Assembly: GCA_035524895.1 (NCBI GenBank)
Contig: DATLFI010000017.1
Coordinates: 1 to 46,562, forward strand
Reading direction: 5' to 3'
DNA length: 46,562 nucleotides
DNA from: DATLFI01 sp035524895
GTDB taxonomy: Bacteria > Acidobacteriota > Thermoanaerobaculia > Multivoradales > Multivoraceae
The notes below the pieces were generated by a model, which made no database searches, had not been told where the DNA came from, and was given only the letters and a program-made list of their open reading frames with translations. Of the stretch, positions 13,574 to 26,100 are shown one piece after another (position 1 is the first letter of the stretch; every line of letters begins with the position of its first letter). The position numbers and the translations under genes were made by a program.

Positions 13574-16009
13574 TCAGCCGCCGTTCTGCCCGCGCCGCCA
13601 GAAGCGCCACCACGACCGGCGGTCACCCCGATCGCGCCGCGACCTGTCGTGCAGCTCGCAGCGTTCGGTCGGCACGCCGTCGCGCAGGAACACCTCGGTG
13701 ACGATCTCCGGACAGCGACCGGTCGCGAGCTGCCCGCTGCGCGGGTCTACCGTCGCGGTCGTCACGTCGGACGGCGGCAGCGTGACCGAGTAGCCGCCGC
13801 GGGGCCGCCGCGACGCGGTGAAGCGTCCCCAGATCGGCAGCGCAGCGCGCGAGCCCGAGAGCCGCGTGCGCCGCGCGCGGTCGTAGCCGACCCAAACCAG
13901 CGTCGCGCGCTGCGGCGCGTAGCCGATGAACCAGCTGTCGCGGCCGTCGTTGGACGTTCCGCTCTTGCCGGCGAGCACGTCACGCAGGCCGTCGCGCCGC
14001 ACCTGGCTGCCGGTGCCGCGGTCGATCACCCCCTCGAGCACCGAGGTCACCAGGTAGGCGACGCCGGGCTCGAGCACCTGACGCGGTTCGGCGAGCGACT
14101 GCCCGCCGACCTTCGCGCCCTCCCGGTCGAGCACCGCCTGCAGCAGGTGGATCTCGCTCGAGCGCCCCGCGGCCGCGAACACGGCGTAGACCTGCAACAG
14201 CTCCCGGGGCGACACCTCGAAGGCACCGAGCGCCACGGATGGAAGCCGCTGCAACCGGCCTTCGATGCCGAGCCGTCGCGCCCAGGCGACGACCTGGTCG
14301 AGCCCCACCAGCAGCGCTAGCCGCACGGTCGGCACGTTGAGGCTGCGCTCGATGGCCTCGCGCACGGTGACCATGCCGCTGTACTCGTGGTCGTCGTTCT
14401 GCGGCGACCACGACTGGCCGGCCTGGACCACGGTCAGTGGCTCGTCGGCCAGCAGGTCGGCGGGCGTCGCGACCCGCTCGGCGAAGGCGGCTGCCAGCAC
14501 GATCGGCTTGAAGGCGCTGCCCGGCTGCCGGCGCGCGAAGCGCACCCGATCGAACTGGCTGCTGCTCCAGTCGCGCCCGCCGACCCAGGCCAGCACCGCG
14601 CCATTCCGCGGGTCGACCGAGAGCAACGCCGCCTGGAGCGGCCCCTCGCGCTTGGCGCCCCTCTCCCAGCCCTGCTCGAGCGCGCCGAGCCCCCAACGCA
14701 CCGCCGCCTCTGCCGCGCGCTGGTCGTCGTAGTCGATGGTCGCGACCAGGGAGTACCCGGCGTCGCGCGGGTCGCCGGTGCCGAAGCGCGCCGCGGCCTC
14801 TTCGGCAGCAGCCTCCGCGGCGTAGCGTGCGGTACGCAGGTCGGCCGGTCCAGAGCGCGGCTCGAGCGGCTTGGCGATCGCCTGCTCCAACGCGCCGGCC
14901 TCGAGCCAGCCGAGCTCCGCCATCCGGCGCAGCACCTCGTCGCGACGCGACTTCGCCGCTTCGGGGCTGCGCACCGGAGAAAGGCGTGCCGGAGCCCGGA
15001 TCATTCCGGCAAGCGTCGCGGCCTCTGCGACGTCGAGCTCCGAGGCCGGCACTCCGAAGAAGGCGCGCGCCGCGGCGCCTATGCCGAGCAGCTGCACCGA
15101 GCCGGAGCTGCCGAAGTAGGCCTCGTTGAGGTAGGCCTGGAGGATCTCTTCCTTCGAGAAGCGCAGCTCCACGAGCAACGCAATCGCCGCCTCGCGCAGC
15201 TTGCGCGGCAGCGAGCGCTCGGGCGTGAGATAGAGGTTCTTGACCAACTGCTGGGTGACCGTGCTGCCCCCCTGCCGCACCTCGCCGCCGCGGACGTTGA
15301 CCCAGAGAGCGCGCAGCATGCCGCTGGGAGAGAGCCCGGTATGTCGAAAGAACCCGTCGTCCTCCGCGGCGAGCACCGCGCGCACCACGTGCAGGGGCAG
15401 CTCCTCGATCGCCTCCGGCCAACGGTCCCGGAGGTCCGGGCCGTAGTACGAGGCGAGCACTCGTGGCTCGAGGTACGAGCGCTGCACGGCCTTCCCGCCG
15501 AGCACCAGCCGTTTCACCTCGCCGTCGCCCACTGTCACATCGAGCGTCTGTGCGGCCTGGATTCCAGCCGGGGTGGGATAGGACCGGAGCGCCGCCCGCA
15601 GGGTCGAGCCCTCGCGGTGGAAGGTCCCGCGCACCAGATCTTCCTCGCTACCGCCTTGCCCGGCGTCCCGGTAGCCGCGCGCCACCAGCAGCGCGGCGAG
15701 ATCCGCGAGGCGCAGGTCGGTGCCGACCGCCAGCACCGGCGGCGCCTCGTAGAGCCGCGACGGCTGGCGCAGCGGAGCGTTGGCGAACTGCCCCCGCAGC
15801 TCGAAGTAGGGCCAAAACAGCCAGGACCCCGCGATCACGGCCAGGAGCAGGGCAGGCACCAGGACCTCGCGGCGCAGGAGCAGCCGCCGGAGCTTGCGGC
15901 CGAAAGCGCGGCGCGTCGAGCGGCGGTGACGGCGCAAGGCCCGCAACCGCGAAGTGGACGCGCCCCGGCGCCGCGTCCTGGCCGAAGGAGGGCGCCCTTC
16001 AGCCTTCAC
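13574..16009 (-). CDS. Bifunctional penicillin-binding protein 1 (GT51 transglycosylase / transpeptidase)
   Basis: An 811-residue class A PBP. A basic cytosolic tail and one membrane helix (about 50-66) precede a PBP1B-like UB2-type region (SRLYEAPPVL). The glycosyltransferase domain has AAEDDGFFRHTG (214-225, catalytic E216) and QGGSTVTQQLVKNLYL. The transpeptidase domain has SxxK (S498 to K501 in RQPGSAFKP), SLN (556-558) and KSGT (682-685), all intact. It polymerises lipid II and cross-links peptidoglycan on the outer face of the inner membrane. The start is GTG 16009. The gene is divergent from the ABC-F gene, 53 bp away. The layout is nearer PBP1B than PBP1A. Confidence 0.93.
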   Translation of the reverse strand: MKAEGRPPSARTRRRGASTSRLRALRRHRRSTRRAFGRKLRRLLLRREVLVPALLLAVIAGSWLFWPYFELRGQFANAPLRQPSRLYEAPPVLAVGTDLRLADLAALLVARGYRDAGQGGSEEDLVRGTFHREGSTLRAALRSYPTPAGIQAAQTLDVTVGDGEVKRLVLGGKAVQRSYLEPRVLASYYGPDLRDRWPEAIEELPLHVVRAVLAAEDDGFFRHTGLSPSGMLRALWVNVRGGEVRQGGSTVTQQLVKNLYLTPERSLPRKLREAAIALLVELRFSKEEILQAYLNEAYFGSSGSVQLLGIGAAARAFFGVPASELDVAEAATLAGMIRAPARLSPVRSPEAAKSRRDEVLRRMAELGWLEAGALEQAIAKPLEPRSGPADLRTARYAAEAAAEEAAARFGTGDPRDAGYSLVATIDYDDQRAAEAAVRWGLGALEQGWERGAKREGPLQAALLSVDPRNGAVLAWVGGRDWSSSQFDRVRFARRQPGSAFKPIVLAAAFAERVATPADLLADEPLTVVQAGQSWSPQNDDHEYSGMVTVREAIERSLNVPTVRLALLVGLDQVVAWARRLGIEGRLQRLPSVALGAFEVSPRELLQVYAVFAAAGRSSEIHLLQAVLDREGAKVGGQSLAEPRQVLEPGVAYLVTSVLEGVIDRGTGSQVRRDGLRDVLAGKSGTSNDGRDSWFIGYAPQRATLVWVGYDRARRTRLSGSRAALPIWGRFTASRRPRGGYSVTLPPSDVTTATVDPRSGQLATGRCPEIVTEVFLRDGVPTERCELHDRSRRDRGDRRSWWRFWRRGQNGG

Positions 16010-16049
16010 GACGCATCGTCGAGCACCGTAGGCGGCCCGGGTCCGCTGA

Positions 16050-16055
16050 TATCCT
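16050..16055 (+). promoter_or_regulatory. -10 hexamer TATCCT for the ABC-F gene
   Basis: TATCCT, part of TGATATCCT, lies 7 nt before ATG 16063, so the predicted transcript would have a leader of 0-2 nt. A GGA at 16056-16058 is too weak to count as a clear Shine-Dalgarno. Confidence 0.4.
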
Positions 16056-16062
16056 GGAACAC

Positions 16063-18009
<1,947 letters not shown>

Positions 18010-18045
18010 GGGCGCCTGCCGGGCGCAGCATCGAGCCGCAGGACC

Positions 18046-18807
18046 ATGCCCAGCCCTTTCGACTTCACCGACCGTCGGGTTCTGGTCACCGGCGGCAGCC
18101 GCGGGCTCGGGCGCGCCATGGCGCTGGGCTTCGCGCGCGCCGGCGCCGACGTCGCGATCGCGAGCCGAAAGCTCGACGCTTGCGAGCGGGTCGCCGCCGA
18201 GATACGCGCGATGGGTAGGCTCGCTCGAGCTGTCGCCTGCAACGTGAGCCGATGGCAAGAGCTGGATGCGCTGGTCGAGGCGGTCTACTCGCCCGACCTG
18301 GGCCTCGGCGGGCTCGACGTGCTGGTCAACAACGCCGGCATGTCGCCGCTCTACGACTCGCTCGAAAGCGTGACCGAGGAACTGTTCGACAAGGTGATCG
18401 CGGTCAACCTCAAGGGACCCTTTCGGCTCTCCGCGTTGGTCGGCAGGCGCATGGTCGAGAGCGGCGGCGGCGTGATCCTCAACGTCTCGAGCATCGCGGC
18501 CGTGCAGCCGGCGCCCGACGCCGCCCCCTACGGCGCAGCCAAGGCCGGGCTCGAGTCGCTCACGCGCTCGCTCGCCTTCGCGCTCGGACCCACCGTGCGG
18601 GTCAACTGCATCGAAGCCGGCCCGTTCTTCACCGACGTGTCGAGGCACTGGAACCTCGAAGCCTTCGCCGACCGCGCCGAGCACGACATCGCGCTGCGAC
18701 GCGGTGGCGAGCCCGAGGAGATCGTCGGTGCGGCGCTCTACCTCGCGAGCGAGGGCGCCTCGTTCACCACCGGGGCGGTGCTCCGAGTGGATGGCGGGAG
18801 TCGGTGA
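18046..18807 (+). CDS. Short-chain dehydrogenase/reductase (SDR)
   Basis: A 253-residue classical SDR with the TGGSRGLG cofactor loop (15-22), NNAG (95-98), the catalytic Ser region NVSSI (146-150), and Y162/K166 in PYGAAKAG. The C-terminus GAVLRVDGGSR is standard. The family oxidises or reduces alcohols and ketones with NAD(P)H. The second loop after the first strand reads ASRK, which favours NADP. An AGGA lies just before ATG 18046. It follows the ABC-F gene by 36 bp and precedes the AlkA-like gene; that neighbourhood does not reveal its substrate. Confidence 0.9.
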   Translation: MPSPFDFTDRRVLVTGGSRGLGRAMALGFARAGADVAIASRKLDACERVAAEIRAMGRLARAVACNVSRWQELDALVEAVYSPDLGLGGLDVLVNNAGMSPLYDSLESVTEELFDKVIAVNLKGPFRLSALVGRRMVESGGGVILNVSSIAAVQPAPDAAPYGAAKAGLESLTRSLAFALGPTVRVNCIEAGPFFTDVSRHWNLEAFADRAEHDIALRRGGEPEEIVGAALYLASEGASFTTGAVLRVDGGSR

Positions 18808-18823
18808 AAGGGACCAACAGCCC

Positions 18824-19747
18824 GTGGTCGAGAGCGCGGACGTAGTGCGGTGCACGCTGCCGGTCGACGGGCCGTACGACCTCGGCGGCACGATGGGCCA
18901 GTTGCGGGTGCTGGCGCATCCGGGCCTGTGGATCGGCGCCGGCGAAGCCTGGCACGCAACTCGGAACGCCGACGGCGTGGCAACGCTGCGGCTGCGCCAC
19001 GCCGGTGCACGAGTCGAGGTCGAGGCCTGGGGGCCTGGCGCGACGCGGGCGCTCGATGGCGCCGCGGCGCTGGCGGGTCTCGAGGACGACGGGGCGGCGG
19101 CCTTCGAACCGCTCGCCGAGCCGCTTCGCACTCTGCGGCGCCGCCGCCCTGGCTTGCGCCTGCCACGGACCGGCGCCGTGCTCGAGACACTGCTGCCGAC
19201 CGTGCTCGCCCAAAAGGTGTCGGGGAAGGAAGCGGGCCAATCCTGGCTCGCGCTCGTGCGTCGTCATGGCGAACGCGCTCCTGGCCCGGCCGGAGCGCCC
19301 GAGCTGTGGCTCTCGCCGACAGTCGAGACGCTGCGCAGTCTCGCCTACGAGGACTTCCATCCGTTCGGCATCGAGCGGCGGCGGGCCGAGACGCTGCGGC
19401 GAGTCGCCGCGCGAGCGGGCCGACTCCAAGAGGCGCTCGCGATGCCGCTGCCGGCGGCCTACGCCCGACTCCAGGCGCTCGAAGGCATCGGGCCGTGGAG
19501 CGCGGCCAAGGTGTTGCTCGTCGCGGCCGGCGATCCCGACGCTGTGCCCGTCGGCGACTACAACCTGCCCGCACTGGTCGCCTGGAACCTCGCGCACGAG
19601 CCCCGCGCCGACGACGCGCGCATGCTCGAGCTGCTCGAGCCCTACCTCGGCCGCCGCGCGAGAGTGCTCCAGCTCCTGCACGTCGCCGGCGAGAACCCGC
19701 CCCGCTTCGGACCGCGGCAGGAGCTCCGGCGGATCGAGCGCTGGTAG
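18824..19747 (+). CDS. AlkA-like DNA-3-methyladenine glycosylase (HhH-GPD)
   Basis: A 307-residue protein from GTG 18824. The C-terminal half is an HhH-GPD fold: LETLLPTVLAQKVSGKEA, then the helix-hairpin-helix LEGIGPWSAAKV (219-230), then VGDYNLP with the probable catalytic Asp D245. The N-terminal 100 residues form a beta-rich part like that of AlkA. The enzyme should remove alkylated purines from DNA. GTG 18824 follows an AAAGGGA at a 10-nt spacing; ATG 18791 would overlap the SDR gene by 17 bases and has no Shine-Dalgarno. There are no Cys ligands for a 4Fe-4S cluster, unlike MutY or endonuclease III. Confidence 0.8.
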   Translation: MVESADVVRCTLPVDGPYDLGGTMGQLRVLAHPGLWIGAGEAWHATRNADGVATLRLRHAGARVEVEAWGPGATRALDGAAALAGLEDDGAAAFEPLAEPLRTLRRRRPGLRLPRTGAVLETLLPTVLAQKVSGKEAGQSWLALVRRHGERAPGPAGAPELWLSPTVETLRSLAYEDFHPFGIERRRAETLRRVAARAGRLQEALAMPLPAAYARLQALEGIGPWSAAKVLLVAAGDPDAVPVGDYNLPALVAWNLAHEPRADDARMLELLEPYLGRRARVLQLLHVAGENPPRFGPRQELRRIERW

Positions 19748-19858
19748 CCCACGGCACGACGGCCACAATGCCCAATGCGCCTGACTCCGCAGCACAGGGG
19801 TGATGGATGGGACGCGCAGCGCATAGACGCTAGGCTCCGCGCAGCCGGAGAAACAACC

Positions 19859-21148
19859 ATGCCGACGCTGCTCGAACGCCACCGCCGCGTGCTGCCTTCC
19901 TGGGTCTCGCTCTACTACCGCGAGCCGATCGCCCTCGACCGCGGCGAGGGCTGCTGGGTGTGGGATCGCGACGGTCGCCGCTACCTCGACTTCTTCGGCG
20001 GCATCCTCACCACCATCAGCGGCCATGCCGTGCCGGAGATCGTGCGCGCGGTGCAGGAGCAGGCGGCGAAGCTGCTCCACAGCTCCACCGTCTACCTGAT
20101 CGAGTCGCAGGTCGAGCTCGCGGAACGGATCGCCGAGCTGTCGGGCATCACCGATGCGAAGGTGTTCTTCACCAACTCGGGCACCGAGGCGAACGACGCG
20201 GCGTTGATGCTCGCGACCGCCCACCGGCGCTCCAACCAGGTCCTCGCGCTGCGCCACAGCTACCACGGCCGTTCGTTCGTGGCGGTCGGCGTCACCGGCA
20301 CGCGGTCGTGGAAGCCGACCGGCTTCAGCCCGCTCCACGTCCACTACGTCCACGGCGGCTATCGCTATCGGAGCCCGTTCGGACATCTGCCCGACGACCT
20401 CTTCGTCGACGCCTGCGTCGACGACCTGCGCAACGTGCTCGAGGTGGCCACCGCGGGCGACGTCGCGGCGTTCATCGCCGAGCCGATCCAGGGCGTCGGC
20501 GGGTTCATCACCCCGCCGGACGGGCTGCTCGGCAGGCTCGCAGAGGTGCTCGACCAGCACGGCATCCTGTTCATCTCGGACGAGGTGCAGACCGGTTGGG
20601 GCCGCACCGGCGAGCACTTCTGGGGATACCAGGCGCACGGACTGGTGCCCGACCTGATCACCTTCGCCAAGGGCATCGACAACGGGCTCGCGATCGCCGG
20701 TGTAGTCGGTCGCGCCGAGCTGATCGACGCGCTGCCGGCGAGCTCGATCTCGACTTTCGGCGGCAACCCGCTCGCGACCGCGGGAGCTCTGGCGAACCTG
20801 CGCTACCTGGTCGACCACGACCTGCAGCAGAACGCAACAGCGATGGGACAGCGCCTGCGCGCGCGCCTCGATCGCATCGCTGCCGAGCACGACATCGTCG
20901 GCGAGGTGCGTGGCAAGGGGCTCATGCTCGGCGTCGAGCTGGTGCAACCCGGGGGCAAGAGGCCGAGCACGGACGCCACCTCGGCGCTGATGGAGGAGAC
21001 CAAGGCCGAAGGCCTCCTGATCGGTCGCGGCGGCCACTACGGCAACGTGCTGCGCCTGTCGCCACCGCTCACGGTCTCTCCTGCCGAGATCGACGAGGGA
21101 GCGCAGCGGCTCGAGCGGGCGTTCGCGAACGTCCTGGCCTCTCACTGA
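19859..21148 (+). CDS. Class III PLP-dependent aminotransferase (AGXT2 / GabT-like)
   Basis: A 429-residue fold-type I aminotransferase with NSGTEANDAALM, HSYHGRS, the FISDEVQTGWGRTGEHFW signature with the PLP-binding Asp, and lysine K271 in TFAKGIDNG. The run FAKGIDNGLAIAGVVGR and the ending GGHYGNVLRLSPPLTVS resemble alanine-glyoxylate aminotransferase 2 and 4-aminobutyrate aminotransferase. It transfers the amino group of an omega-amino or alanine-type donor to a keto acid. A GGAG lies 8 nt before ATG 19859, and a TAGGCT about 28 nt upstream could be its -10. Its substrate cannot be fixed from sequence. Confidence 0.88.
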   Translation: MPTLLERHRRVLPSWVSLYYREPIALDRGEGCWVWDRDGRRYLDFFGGILTTISGHAVPEIVRAVQEQAAKLLHSSTVYLIESQVELAERIAELSGITDAKVFFTNSGTEANDAALMLATAHRRSNQVLALRHSYHGRSFVAVGVTGTRSWKPTGFSPLHVHYVHGGYRYRSPFGHLPDDLFVDACVDDLRNVLEVATAGDVAAFIAEPIQGVGGFITPPDGLLGRLAEVLDQHGILFISDEVQTGWGRTGEHFWGYQAHGLVPDLITFAKGIDNGLAIAGVVGRAELIDALPASSISTFGGNPLATAGALANLRYLVDHDLQQNATAMGQRLRARLDRIAAEHDIVGEVRGKGLMLGVELVQPGGKRPSTDATSALMEETKAEGLLIGRGGHYGNVLRLSPPLTVSPAEIDEGAQRLERAFANVLASH

Positions 21149-21327
21149 AAGGTCGCGTCTACGCCGTAGCCCACGCTCGACCGGTCATGACCAACGGCTC
21201 GACTTCTCTTGCGCCGCATTGTCCCGTCGAGACGTTGTTGCACGCGAGCGGCTGGCCCGACGTGTCTCGTGATCGGTCAAAGGCGCCAGCCTCGAAAGAC
21301 ACCGGCTCCGACGCGTAAGGGCTTACC

Positions 21328-23076
21328 TCACGGAGAGGAAACCGGGCCCCGACGCGCGATCGCCACGACGTAGCTCGGAGCGACGACGCTGTCGCGCACG
21401 AGACGCTCCTCGGCGTAGCAGAGGAGCGGCAGCAGGGCATCGTCGCCGGCCCACGCCTCAGGCGCGCGAAGCGCGAGGAACGCTGGCGGCGCGTCGTCGA
21501 GGAGCGGCTCGAGCACGGTGCCGGAGCACGGCAGGACCTCGACCAGGGCGCCTCCCTCGCGACCAAAGATCGCCGCGACCTCGCTGACCACGTCGCGGCG
21601 TGCTCGTTCGGGCGGCACGCCCAACCCGCGCGGGCCTTCGGCCGATTCGAGCGCGCCTCGCAGCGATCTGGCGGCCGCTAGCGCCGAGGCGTCGATGCCC
21701 TGGTACTCGCTGGCGACGAAGTGACCGCCCGGGCGAAGGATGCCGCGCACGCGCTCCACCAGCGCCGGCGCTCCAGCGCCGGCGCTCCAGACCTCGCCAG
21801 AGGCAAAGACCGCGCCGAACCGACCGCTCCACCCAGGCGCGGCGGCTTCGAGCTGCACTGTCGACGCCACCTCGACACGGCCGAAGTGGTGCTCGAGCGG
21901 CTGCCGAAGCCAACTCTCGCCGAGCAGCAGCAGCTCCTGGTCCTCGCCGAGGCCGTGCTCGCGCAACCAAGCGGCGACCCAGGTCACCCAGTCGCACCCA
22001 GGATTTCCGGTGGCAATTCGGTTGGAGTGCTCGACCACTGCGCCAGCGGCGCGCCAGCCCGGGAGCGCCACCGGGTTCGCACCTGATCGCGCCGCGGAGG
22101 GCGCGGCGTCAGGGTTGGCGCCCAGAGCGCGGCGACGAGTCGCTCGTCGGCGCGCGGAGCGCGGGCGCGCCACCAGGAACACGTAGTCCGAGGTGAGCGC
22201 GCCGCTGTCGACCAACAGCTCCTCGAGCGTGCAGAGCGTCCGCAGCAGCGCAGCGTCGTAGGGGTCGTCGTCGTCGAAGTTCTGCACCATGTCGTAGAGC
22301 AGCGGCTGCAGCACGGCGCCGCCGAGCTCGAAGCGCTCGAGCACCTCGAAGCGCTCCTCGACCAGCCTCAGGATCTCGTCCGAGCGCACCGACTCCGACG
22401 GGTCGACCCGCATCAGGTACTCGCGATCCGGTCGCTCGCGGTGCGGGTAGACCTCCCCGAGCACGGCGCTCCGGCGATAGCGCGCGGGGAGCCGCGCCAT
22501 CACGTCGTTGAGGATCGCGAGCGCGCGGTCGGTGTACTGGAGGCGCGCCGGTCCGACGTACTCGTTGAGCGCCAGCACGCCGCCCGGCCGCAGCGACAGT
22601 GCGATCTGGTCGAGCGCGCGCTCGAGCTGCTCGACGTGGTGGATCACCGAGTGCGCCAGCACCACGTCGTAGGCGCGCTCGGGCAGGGAATCGCGATCGA
22701 GGTTCGCGACCTGGTAGGAGATCTGGTCGAGACCCAGCTCGCGCGCCTTCGCCTCGGCGGCTCGCACCGCGCCCTCCGCGATGTCCTGTGCGTCGATCGC
22801 GCCGATCGTCGGCCACTCGGCAAGGCGCCGCTCGACCCAGCCGCTGCCGCAGCCCAGCACCAGGAACCGCCGACGGCCACCGAAGAGGTGACGGCGCCCC
22901 GCATACCTGCCGAGGAACCACGTCAGCCAGTCGCAGCGCGGGTCGCCCGACACCCGCCGGTTGAGGTGGCCGCGCACCCACCGCGACGCCATCCAGAAGA
23001 TGTTTTCGAGCTCGGCCGTGAAGCGCTCGTCGCTCCAGCGCTCGCTCACGGTTCGCTCGGTCGTGGTCTCGGTCAT
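21328..23076 (-). CDS. Internally duplicated SAM-dependent methyltransferase, second copy degenerate
   Basis: A 582-residue protein made of two related halves. Half 1 (about 39-305) is a Rossmann methyltransferase with motif I LVLGCGSG (72-79), AIDAQDIAE, the acidic YDVVLAHSVIHHVE and LRPGGVLALNEYVG (162-175). Half 2 (about 352-575) repeats the same landmarks: TGNPGCDWVTW against SGDPRCDWLTW, LRPGGHFVASEYQG (447-460) and a similar C-terminal region. Its motif I has decayed to LLLLGESWL (382-390), so it probably no longer binds SAM. An Ala/Arg-rich linker joins the halves. TATCCT lies 8 nt before ATG 23076. The substrate is unknown, and no neighbour suggests one. Confidence 0.75.
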   Translation of the reverse strand: MTETTTERTVSERWSDERFTAELENIFWMASRWVRGHLNRRVSGDPRCDWLTWFLGRYAGRRHLFGGRRRFLVLGCGSGWVERRLAEWPTIGAIDAQDIAEGAVRAAEAKARELGLDQISYQVANLDRDSLPERAYDVVLAHSVIHHVEQLERALDQIALSLRPGGVLALNEYVGPARLQYTDRALAILNDVMARLPARYRRSAVLGEVYPHRERPDREYLMRVDPSESVRSDEILRLVEERFEVLERFELGGAVLQPLLYDMVQNFDDDDPYDAALLRTLCTLEELLVDSGALTSDYVFLVARPRSARRRATRRRALGANPDAAPSAARSGANPVALPGWRAAGAVVEHSNRIATGNPGCDWVTWVAAWLREHGLGEDQELLLLGESWLRQPLEHHFGRVEVASTVQLEAAAPGWSGRFGAVFASGEVWSAGAGAPALVERVRGILRPGGHFVASEYQGIDASALAAARSLRGALESAEGPRGLGVPPERARRDVVSEVAAIFGREGGALVEVLPCSGTVLEPLLDDAPPAFLALRAPEAWAGDDALLPLLCYAEERLVRDSVVAPSYVVAIARRGPVSSP

Positions 23077-23084
23077 CCCGGAAG

Positions 23085-23090
23085 AGGATA
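23085..23090 (-). promoter_or_regulatory. -10 hexamer TATCCT for the methyltransferase gene
   Basis: On the minus strand TATCCT ends 8 nt before ATG 23076, identical in sequence and nearly identical in spacing to the element before the ABC-F gene at 16063. No Shine-Dalgarno is visible. Confidence 0.4.
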
Positions 23091-23153
23091 GCTGCGGGAC
23101 GCCACCGGCTGTAGGCTCCCGCCGCCTTTCGCCTTCGGCTGGGTGCTAGTCCC

Positions 23154-26100
23154 ATGGGGTGCTTTCTCACATTCCTGGCGGTGGTCCTCGTGTTGATGGG
23201 GGCGATCGTCGGTCGCAACCTGCTCGACGAGCGGCGTCGCCAGAAGGCGCGGATCGACGCGCTCGAGATCCAGATGGCGGCGCTCTCCGTCGCGGTCGAC
23301 AGGCTGCGAGCCGACGGCACTGTCGCCCCCGTTCAGCAGGCCGCCGTCTCGTTGGCGCCGACGCCCGGCGTGATCGAGGCTGCCACCGGAGCGGCTGCGG
23401 TCGAGGCGGCTGCGGCAGTTGCGGCTCCGCCGCCGGACGCGACGCCGCCCGAGCCGACGACGCTGCCACCCTTCCCGGCCACTCCCCGGGCCGAGATGCC
23501 ACAGACCGCCACGGCGGTGCCCTCAGCGGCCGTGCCCGCAGCGACCAAGCCTCGAGCGCCCGCGCTGCCGCCGCCGAGACCGCCAAAGCCGCGCATCGAG
23601 TGGGAGCGATGGGTCGGCGTGCGTGGCGCCGCGCTGCTCGGGGCGATCGCGCTCGCGCTCGCGGGCATCCTGTTCCTGCGCTACTCGATCGAGACAGGGC
23701 TGATCTCGCCGCCGCTGCGGGTCGCGCTCGGCGTGCTCGCCGGGATCGCGGCCATCGTCTCCTCCGAGGTGCTGCGCCGGCGCGGCTACGGGGTCACCGC
23801 GGATGGTCTAGCGGGCGCGGGGCTGGTGATGCTCTACGCCGCAATGTGGGCGGCGCGCAACCTCTACGACCTGGTCGGAGCGACTCCGGCGTTCCTGGTC
23901 TTCGTGGTGATCACCGCCGCCGGCGGCGTGCTGTCGTGGCGCTACCGATCGCTGGTGATCGCGCTGCTCGGTCTGGTCGGCGGCTTCCTCACGCCGATCC
24001 TGATCGCCAGCGACACCGACAACCCGATCGGGCTGTTCTCCTACCTGCTGCTGCTCAACGGCGGCCTGACCGTGCTGGCGCGCCGTATGCGCTGGCCGTG
24101 GCTCACCCTGCTGGGTCTCGGCGGCACGGTGATCTACCAGGTGGTCTGGGTGTTCTTCGGCATGGACCCGCAGCGCGCCTGGCTGGGGCTGCTCGTGCTC
24201 GGTGGCTTCGCCGCCTTCTTCGTCTTCGCCGGCCCGTGGCGTCCCGACGAGACTGTGCCGGACCGACCCGTGAGCCGGCTGCTCCAACTCGTGACCCAGG
24301 CGGGCGGCGTCCTGACCCCGCTCTTCTTTGCTCTCTACTTCGCGGGCAACGCGCAGCTTGCGTTGTCGCTCTTGGCGCTCGCACCGCTGCTGCTGCCGCT
24401 CGACATCGCCGCGACCTGGCTCGCGCGCGTCCACCGCCAGCCGGCGCTCGAGGTCGCCGCGGCCGCCGCGGTGCTGGGGGTCACGATCGCCTGGCTCGGT
24501 CGGCTCGATCGGCTGTCTACCGGGGCCGCGTGGCAGCTAGCGCTGTTCGGTCTCGCCCTGGCGCTCGTGCATCACCTCGCGGCGGAGCGCGACGCCCGCG
24601 CGCGGGGAGCGGACGGCTCGGCGGGCCCTCGACGGCTGGCCACGCTGCCGACGCTGGTGGCGGCCGGCGGCATGCTCGCGCTCCTTGCGGCCCTATCGGG
24701 CGCCGCTGCCGAGCAGGGCGGCAACGCGGACGCACCGAGCATCTTCTGGATCGCGATCGCCGGTTGGGCCGCACTGGTCGCGATCCTGCTGCGATCGGCG
24801 GAGATCCATCGCTGGCGCGTGCCGTCCTGGATCGCCAGCGCGACCGCGGGAGTGGGCTTCGCCTTCCTGCTGGCGCTCGACGATGGGCTCCCCTCGAGGG
24901 TCGGAATCCTCCCCCTCCTGGCCGCGGCGCTCGGTTTCGCGATCGCGCTCGCGGCCTGGGCGATGGCGCGACGGGACGAACGGGGACAATCCGCGCCAGG
25001 GAGCGAGACCGCCGCAGCGCTCCTGCCGCTGCTCGTGCTCGGCAGCTTGGTCGGCAGCGGCTCGCTGCGCGTCCAAGGCGCGGTGGCGTTCCACCTGCTA
25101 GCCGGGGCGCTCGCTCTGCTGGTGCTGCTCGCAGCCCTGCGCTCGCGCCGCGGCGTGTGGATCCTCTTCCTGGCGCCGACCTGGGCCGCGGTCGCCCTGT
25201 CGTGGACCGAGGCCGATCGCGACACGTCGCCGGTCGCGGCGGTGGTGCTGCAGCTCTTCGCAGCGCTGCTCGTGACCTGCTGGCCATTCCTGTGGCCGCG
25301 GACCATTCCGGGATTCGCCGCACGCTGCGGCGCGGCTCTCGCGACCCCGCTCTTCTTCGCTTCGCTCTACCTGCTCTGGGTCGGACGATTCGGCGAGGGC
25401 GCCATCGGTCTCCTGCCGCTCCTGTTCGCCGGCATCGCGCTCGCGGGCGCCGCGCTCGCCCAACGCCGGCTCGTTGGCAGCGAGCGGGTTTCCGCGCTCG
25501 CCTGGCTCGGTGCGGTGGCGCTCGGCTTCGTCGCGGTCGCGGTGCCGCTCCAGCTCGAGAAGGAGTGGATCACCATCGGCTGGGCGGTGCAGGCGGCGCT
25601 GGTGGTGCTGCTCTGGCGTCGCCTCGACCACCCAGGGCTCAAGTACTTCGCGAGCCTGCTCTTCGTGGTGGTGTTCGCGCGGCTCTTCGCCAACCCCGCG
25701 GTGCTCGCCGACTACCCGGCGACGCTCTTCCTGACGGAGGAGCGCGGCAGCCGGCTGCCGTTCCTGAACTGGCTGCTCTACACCTACCTCGTGCCGGTCG
25801 CGGCGCTGGTGGTGGCGGCGCGCACACTGCGCGAGCAGGAGATCCCTCGCCTACGCTCGTGGGAGGCGGCGCTCTATCCGCCGTCGCGACCGCCGCTACT
25901 GGCCAACGCCCACTCGCTGGCGGCGATGCTGCTCCTGTTCGCCTGGCTCAACCTCAGCCTGCTCGACGCCTTCACGCCACCCGGCGAGAGGATCGCACTC
26001 ACCGGCGCGCGAACCGCGGCGCAGAACCTGAGCCTGAGCCTCGGCTGGGCGGTGTACGCGCTGGGTCTGCTGCTGCTGGGCGTGGCGCGCCGGAGCGCGA

